40,304 nt of DNA, from positions 1 to 40,304 of the forward strand of contig JAAAUF010000313.1 of NCBI GenBank assembly GCA_015499985.1, written 5' to 3'. This DNA is from Haplosporangium gracile (lineage: Eukaryota > Mortierellomycota > Mortierellomycetes > Mortierellales > Mortierellaceae). The position numbers and the translations under genes are program-made. Position 1 is the first letter of the stretch, and each line of letters starts with the position of its first letter. Positions 36,698-40,304 of the stretch are shown here, piece by piece. Below the pieces are notes generated by a model. It worked only from the letters and a program-made list of their open reading frames with translations, did no database searches and was not told the DNA's origin.

Positions 36698-39600
36698 ATG
36701 GCACTTCCATTCAACAGAGGCGTAGGACGAGGAGGTGGACGCGGAGGACGAGGAGGTCGTGGTGGTGGAAGGGGTCACGCACGTTACGGCGTCGCTCCAG
36801 GAGGTCGTCTCAAGACAAGCACAACCAACCTACCCTCCGCCCTCAGCGAAGAAATGGAACAGAGTAAGTGGCACTTCACACTTACCCAATTGTTTATCTA
36901 CAATGGCAAATAGTACACGCTCGCTAACTACAACTCAAACTCAATCTGACGCAATAAAAAATAATAGGCTCGTCAACATTCTTTGCTGACGGTGACGATC
37001 GCGATTTTAGCAAAAAGTTCAAGAACAAGGCTGCCGGCAGAAAAGTCCGTAGGAAACAGGAACGTGCAGAGAAGAAGAAGCACCGAGCACCTACACTCTC
37101 CAAGATCGAGATTCTGGCACGACAACAACACATGGAACCACAGATCAAGACCGGCAACAACAGTAACAAGGATAGCAGCAACAAAAACAAAAAGCGGAAA
37201 CTGGGTCAGGATCAGTTAGAGATCAACTTGAATGAGCACGAGGGCGAGACTCTTGTCACCAACATCGGCAAGAAAGCAGCCTCATCAAAGTCAAAATCTG
37301 CAAAGGCCACCAAGGAGGACAAGAAGCCAGCCCTGTCCAAGGACGTCAAGGATATGGATGCACGCCAATTGGAAAAGCTGGCAAAGTCGAACCCTGCCTT
37401 CTACGCTATGCTTCAGGAGGACGGTGTCGTTGCAGGAGGTGGTCCAGGCTTTGAGGAGGGCTTTGACGAGGATGAGCAGTACATTCGCCACTACGAGAAG
37501 AAGCTGGGTCTTAAGCGCAAGGACTCTGGCAAACTGGCGTCCAAAAAGTCGTTCTTGGATGATGGTCTTGGAGATCTGTTGGAGGGTATCGAGCTCGGAT
37601 CCAGAGGCAAGAATACCGCCGCTACACCCCGGAAGGCCGCCATCGTCTCGTCTGCCTCTACCGCCAAGGCTGCTGCGAAACCCGCTTTTTCAGCCTCCGA
37701 CAAGAAGAGGAAAGTTCAGGAGGTCGAAAGCGAAGAGGAGGATGACAGCGAGGACAACGGTGAAGATGAAGACGATCTTGACGGCAGTGACGAAGAGGAT
37801 GGTTTCGGGAGCTTTGACGAAGAGTTGGAGGGTGTTGATCCTGAAGACATGGACGACTCGGACCTGGACGAGGATGAGGACGAGATGATGGGATTGGACT
37901 CGGATGAGGAAGGCATGGAGAGCTTTGACGAGGAACTGGAGGGAGTTGGCTCTGAGTCGGACGATGACGATGATGAGGACCTTGAGGGATTTGACGATGA
38001 GGATAGCGAACTCGGATCGGAGGATGTTGATGGTGAAGAGAGCGAAGTCGGTGAAGAGAGTGACCAAGAGGATGCAGGATCCAAGCCAAAGGAAGCTCCA
38101 GCAGTACAGACCGGAAAGTACTTGCCTCCACACCTTCGTGCAGCAGCAGCGGCAGCTGCAACTGCAGAGGCAGCAGGAGGAGCTTCTGCCTTGGCCAAGG
38201 CTATTCCCCGACAGAACACCGAGGAGCTTCTTCGTCTGCGCCGCCAGCTCCAGGGATTGCTTAACAAGCTGAGTGAAAGCAATATTGAGGCGATTCTCAT
38301 GGACATTGAGGCCCTCTACCGCAAGTACCCCAGAGCAGGTGAGTCTGAGCTTTGTGTAACCATTAATTGTCTTCTTGATTATTTTTTTCTTTGGAATCAG
38401 CTTCTCACTATCCATTCAACCTTAACCTATAGATGTGTCGGAGACGATTACAGATATGATTTTGAGCGCTATTTCGTCGAAGGCCAACCTGCTGGATTCT
38501 TTCGTCATTCTGTACGCCACGGTGGTTGCCAGTTTGTATCGCCTCGTTGGTATCGAGTTTGCCGCCCACTTTATCCAAACCCTCGTTGAGCAGTTTGATG
38601 GACACCACGCCTTGGCTTCCAGCACTAAGAGCACGGAGATGACGAATGAGACCCTCAACGCCGTCAAGCAGTGCACCAACTTGATTGTCCTCGTCTCGGA
38701 GCTGTACAACATGCATGTCATTGCCTGTGTCCTCGTCTACGAACTAATTCGCTGGTTCATGACAGAGCTGTCTGAGCTGAATGTCGAGCTTGTGGTCAAA
38801 ATTGTCAAGACTTCTGGATACCAACTTCGACAAGATGACCCAACAACACTCAAGACCATCATCCAGGAGTTTACCGTCCTTGCCAACAACGCCTCGTCCA
38901 AGTCTGGATTAGGATCTGCTGCACCTATTTCGTCCCGTACACGGTTCTTGCTCGAGACTTTGACAGCTCTCAAGGCCAACAGGATGAAGGGCCCTTCGGC
39001 AAACTCGACAACCTCAGGAACTATCACAGAGAGTACCGCCAGGATGAAGAAGTTTTTGTCGGGCTTGAGCAAGAAGCGGACGACGTTTCCCAGTGAACCT
39101 ATGCGCGTAGGACTGACGGACATTCGACAGGTCGGAACTAAGGGCAAGTGGTGGCTGGTTGGTTCCAGCTGGAAGAACAATATGGTTGGAGAGGAGAGCT
39201 TACGGAAATCGACTTCCCTCACGACAGCTGACGATATGCTGGAAGCCGAGGACGAGCTGTTGAAGCTGGCCAGGAAGAATAAGATGAACACGGATGTGAG
39301 GCGGAGTATTTTTGTGGTCTTGATGAGCAGCGAGGACTACATCGATGCGTTTGAGCGCCTCACCAAGTTGAACCTCAAAGAAGTTCAGCAGCGCGAGATT
39401 GTCCGTGTTCTCCTCCACTGTGCTGGAAACGTAAGTCCTTGGTTCATGTTTTTTTTTTTTTTTGTTGCTACGGCTGCAGTGACAAAAGAAGTATAACCGA
39501 CATGTATATTTTTCACCTCATGTAACAGGAAATGGTGCATAACCCATACTACACACTTGTTGGTCAGCGCCTCTGCCAGCACGACCACTCGTTTAAGATC

Positions 39601-40146
39601 ACATTCCAGTACTCGCTTTGGGATCTGTTGCGTGAGATGGGCGCGGCTGATGTTGGTGGCATGGAGAAGGTCAAGGACGGACAGGTCATTGGCCTGGATG
39701 ACGGCATCAGCAACAGCGACGGCAAGAAGGTGCCCCTCCGTCGCATTGTCAATATCAGCAAAATGTACGCCTTCCTCATCACTTCGCAGGACCTCAGTCT
39801 TGTCATGCTCAAGACTGTCACCTTTACCTCCCTCCCCGCCCAGCCGACTCTGTTCTTCCAGCTCTTGATGACCAACATCATCCTCTCCTCTCAGCCTCAG
39901 CAACAAAAGCAACAGCAGGAGGGATCCAAAGAGAAGCCCAAACAGAACGCGCAGGCTGTGGCAGATATCTTTATCCGTGCTGCTGTTAACCCGACACTGG
40001 CGCAGGGAATCATTTTCTTCCTGCAGGCGTTTGTAAGGAAGGGTCAGGTCTGCCAGAACGAGCGCGAGAAGGAGGTTGTCAAGTGGGGATGCAATACTGT
40101 CCGTGAAGTCCTCCAGAGCGCCGTCAACACAGGTGGGCGCTTCTAA
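36698..40146 (+). CDS. SGD1: Sgd1/NOM1-type nucleolar MIF4G-MA3 protein
   Basis: Four exons, 36698-36863, 36968-38338, 38433-39430 and 39529-40146 (donors GTAAGT, GTGAGT, GTAAGT), about 1050 residues. The N terminus is an RGG/GAR-like run (RGGGRGGRGGRGGGRG, residues 11-26). Lys-rich segments follow, then a long acidic region (about 310-425) in which SFDEELEGV occurs twice, then KYLPPHLR, a motif shared with translation and ribosome-assembly factors. The MIF4G domain begins about residue 475 (EELLRLRRQLQGLLNKLSES) and continues through exon 3 (FVILYATVVASLYRLVG, GIEFAAHFIQTLVEQF). The MA3 domain is at about 800-920 (DYIDAFERLTKLNL, GQRLCQHDHSFKITFQYSLW). This order is that of yeast Sgd1 and human NOM1, which act in 18S rRNA and small-subunit maturation with the eIF4A-like helicase Fal1. 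Yeast Sgd1 is about 900 residues; the extra length is in the N-terminal half. The stop at 40144-40146 is taken as the true end. Confidence 0.9.
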
Positions 40147-40304
40147 GCATTGTTTCCTCATACCATTCATCATCCACGTAGAGTAGCTGCATCTAATTTA
40201 GACAACAAAATATACAAAAAAACTGCATTTTATCCATTCTCCACGAAGATCGGAACTTTCAAACATCGAGTAGTACTATCAAAGCTCAAAAGTGGGGGGG
40301 GGGG
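40147..40304 (+). other. SGD1 3' flank ending in an 11-G run
   Basis: An A/T-rich 3' untranslated region with no coding content. The last 11 bases are all G, right at the window edge. That may be a true homopolymer or an assembly edge artefact. Confidence 0.5.

Noticed and set aside
1..40304. CRISPR arrays, rRNA genes, bacterial-type operons or origins
   Set aside because: No regularly spaced repeats, rRNA-like conserved blocks or bacterial gene organisation were seen; the window is fungal nuclear DNA.

Overview
The window is eukaryotic and reads as an early-diverging filamentous fungus. I favour a Mortierella-like member of Mucoromycota, as an inference from the overall style only. The grounds are short GT-AG introns (about 90 to 250 bp), compact genes with pyrimidine-rich leaders, a Zn2Cys6 regulator with a long polyglutamine tract, an Adp1-type ABC transporter, an Sgd1/NOM1 ribosome-biogenesis protein, and above all many F-box/leucine-rich-repeat-like genes. 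Every call comes from reading translations and splice signals by eye; no database search was run.

Layout. 1-725: the 5' part of a PIF/Harbinger-type DDE transposase on the minus strand, running off the left edge. 1243-4764: two tandem members of an F-box family that begins MTTILDLPDEI. The first is split by one in-frame stop and the second is riddled with stops. 5168-8852: a six-exon ABCG half-transporter with a cysteine-rich ectodomain. 8853-11779: about 2.9 kb with no gene I can support. 11780-14956: a small hypothetical protein and a different, two-exon F-box/LRR-like protein. 15377-17029: a graveyard holding two scrambled fragments of the F-box family, a piggyBac-type transposase remnant and an RNase H-like scrap. 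17827-20837: two small secreted cysteine-rich proteins either side of a 2.2-kb purine-rich, repeat-bearing spacer. 21394-22358: a gene remnant beside a clean solo LTR (363 bp, TG...CA ends, 5-bp target duplication). 22447-28108: two intact and two broken F-box family genes, all on the minus strand. 28336-33201: a truncated copy and an intact copy of a Zn2Cys6/polyQ transcription factor. 33638-35635: a third type of F-box protein. 36698-40146: the four-exon Sgd1/NOM1 gene, with an unusual RGG-rich N terminus.

The main story is birth and death of F-box genes. At least seven loci share one N-terminal F-box (MTTILDLPDEI-like) and/or one C-terminal module (WSSL..L..F.FDGDRQ.LG..EA.WMVEHW), and only two of them are fully open. 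Deletions, frameshifts, nonsense changes and transposon debris surround them, while the conserved genes (ABC transporter, SGD1) are intact. F-box proteins normally recruit targets to SCF ubiquitin ligases. I infer a fast-evolving substrate-adaptor family here, but partners and targets cannot be read from the sequence. The transcription-factor duplication and the F-box cluster meet at one breakpoint (28109-28335) where both flanking genes are truncated.
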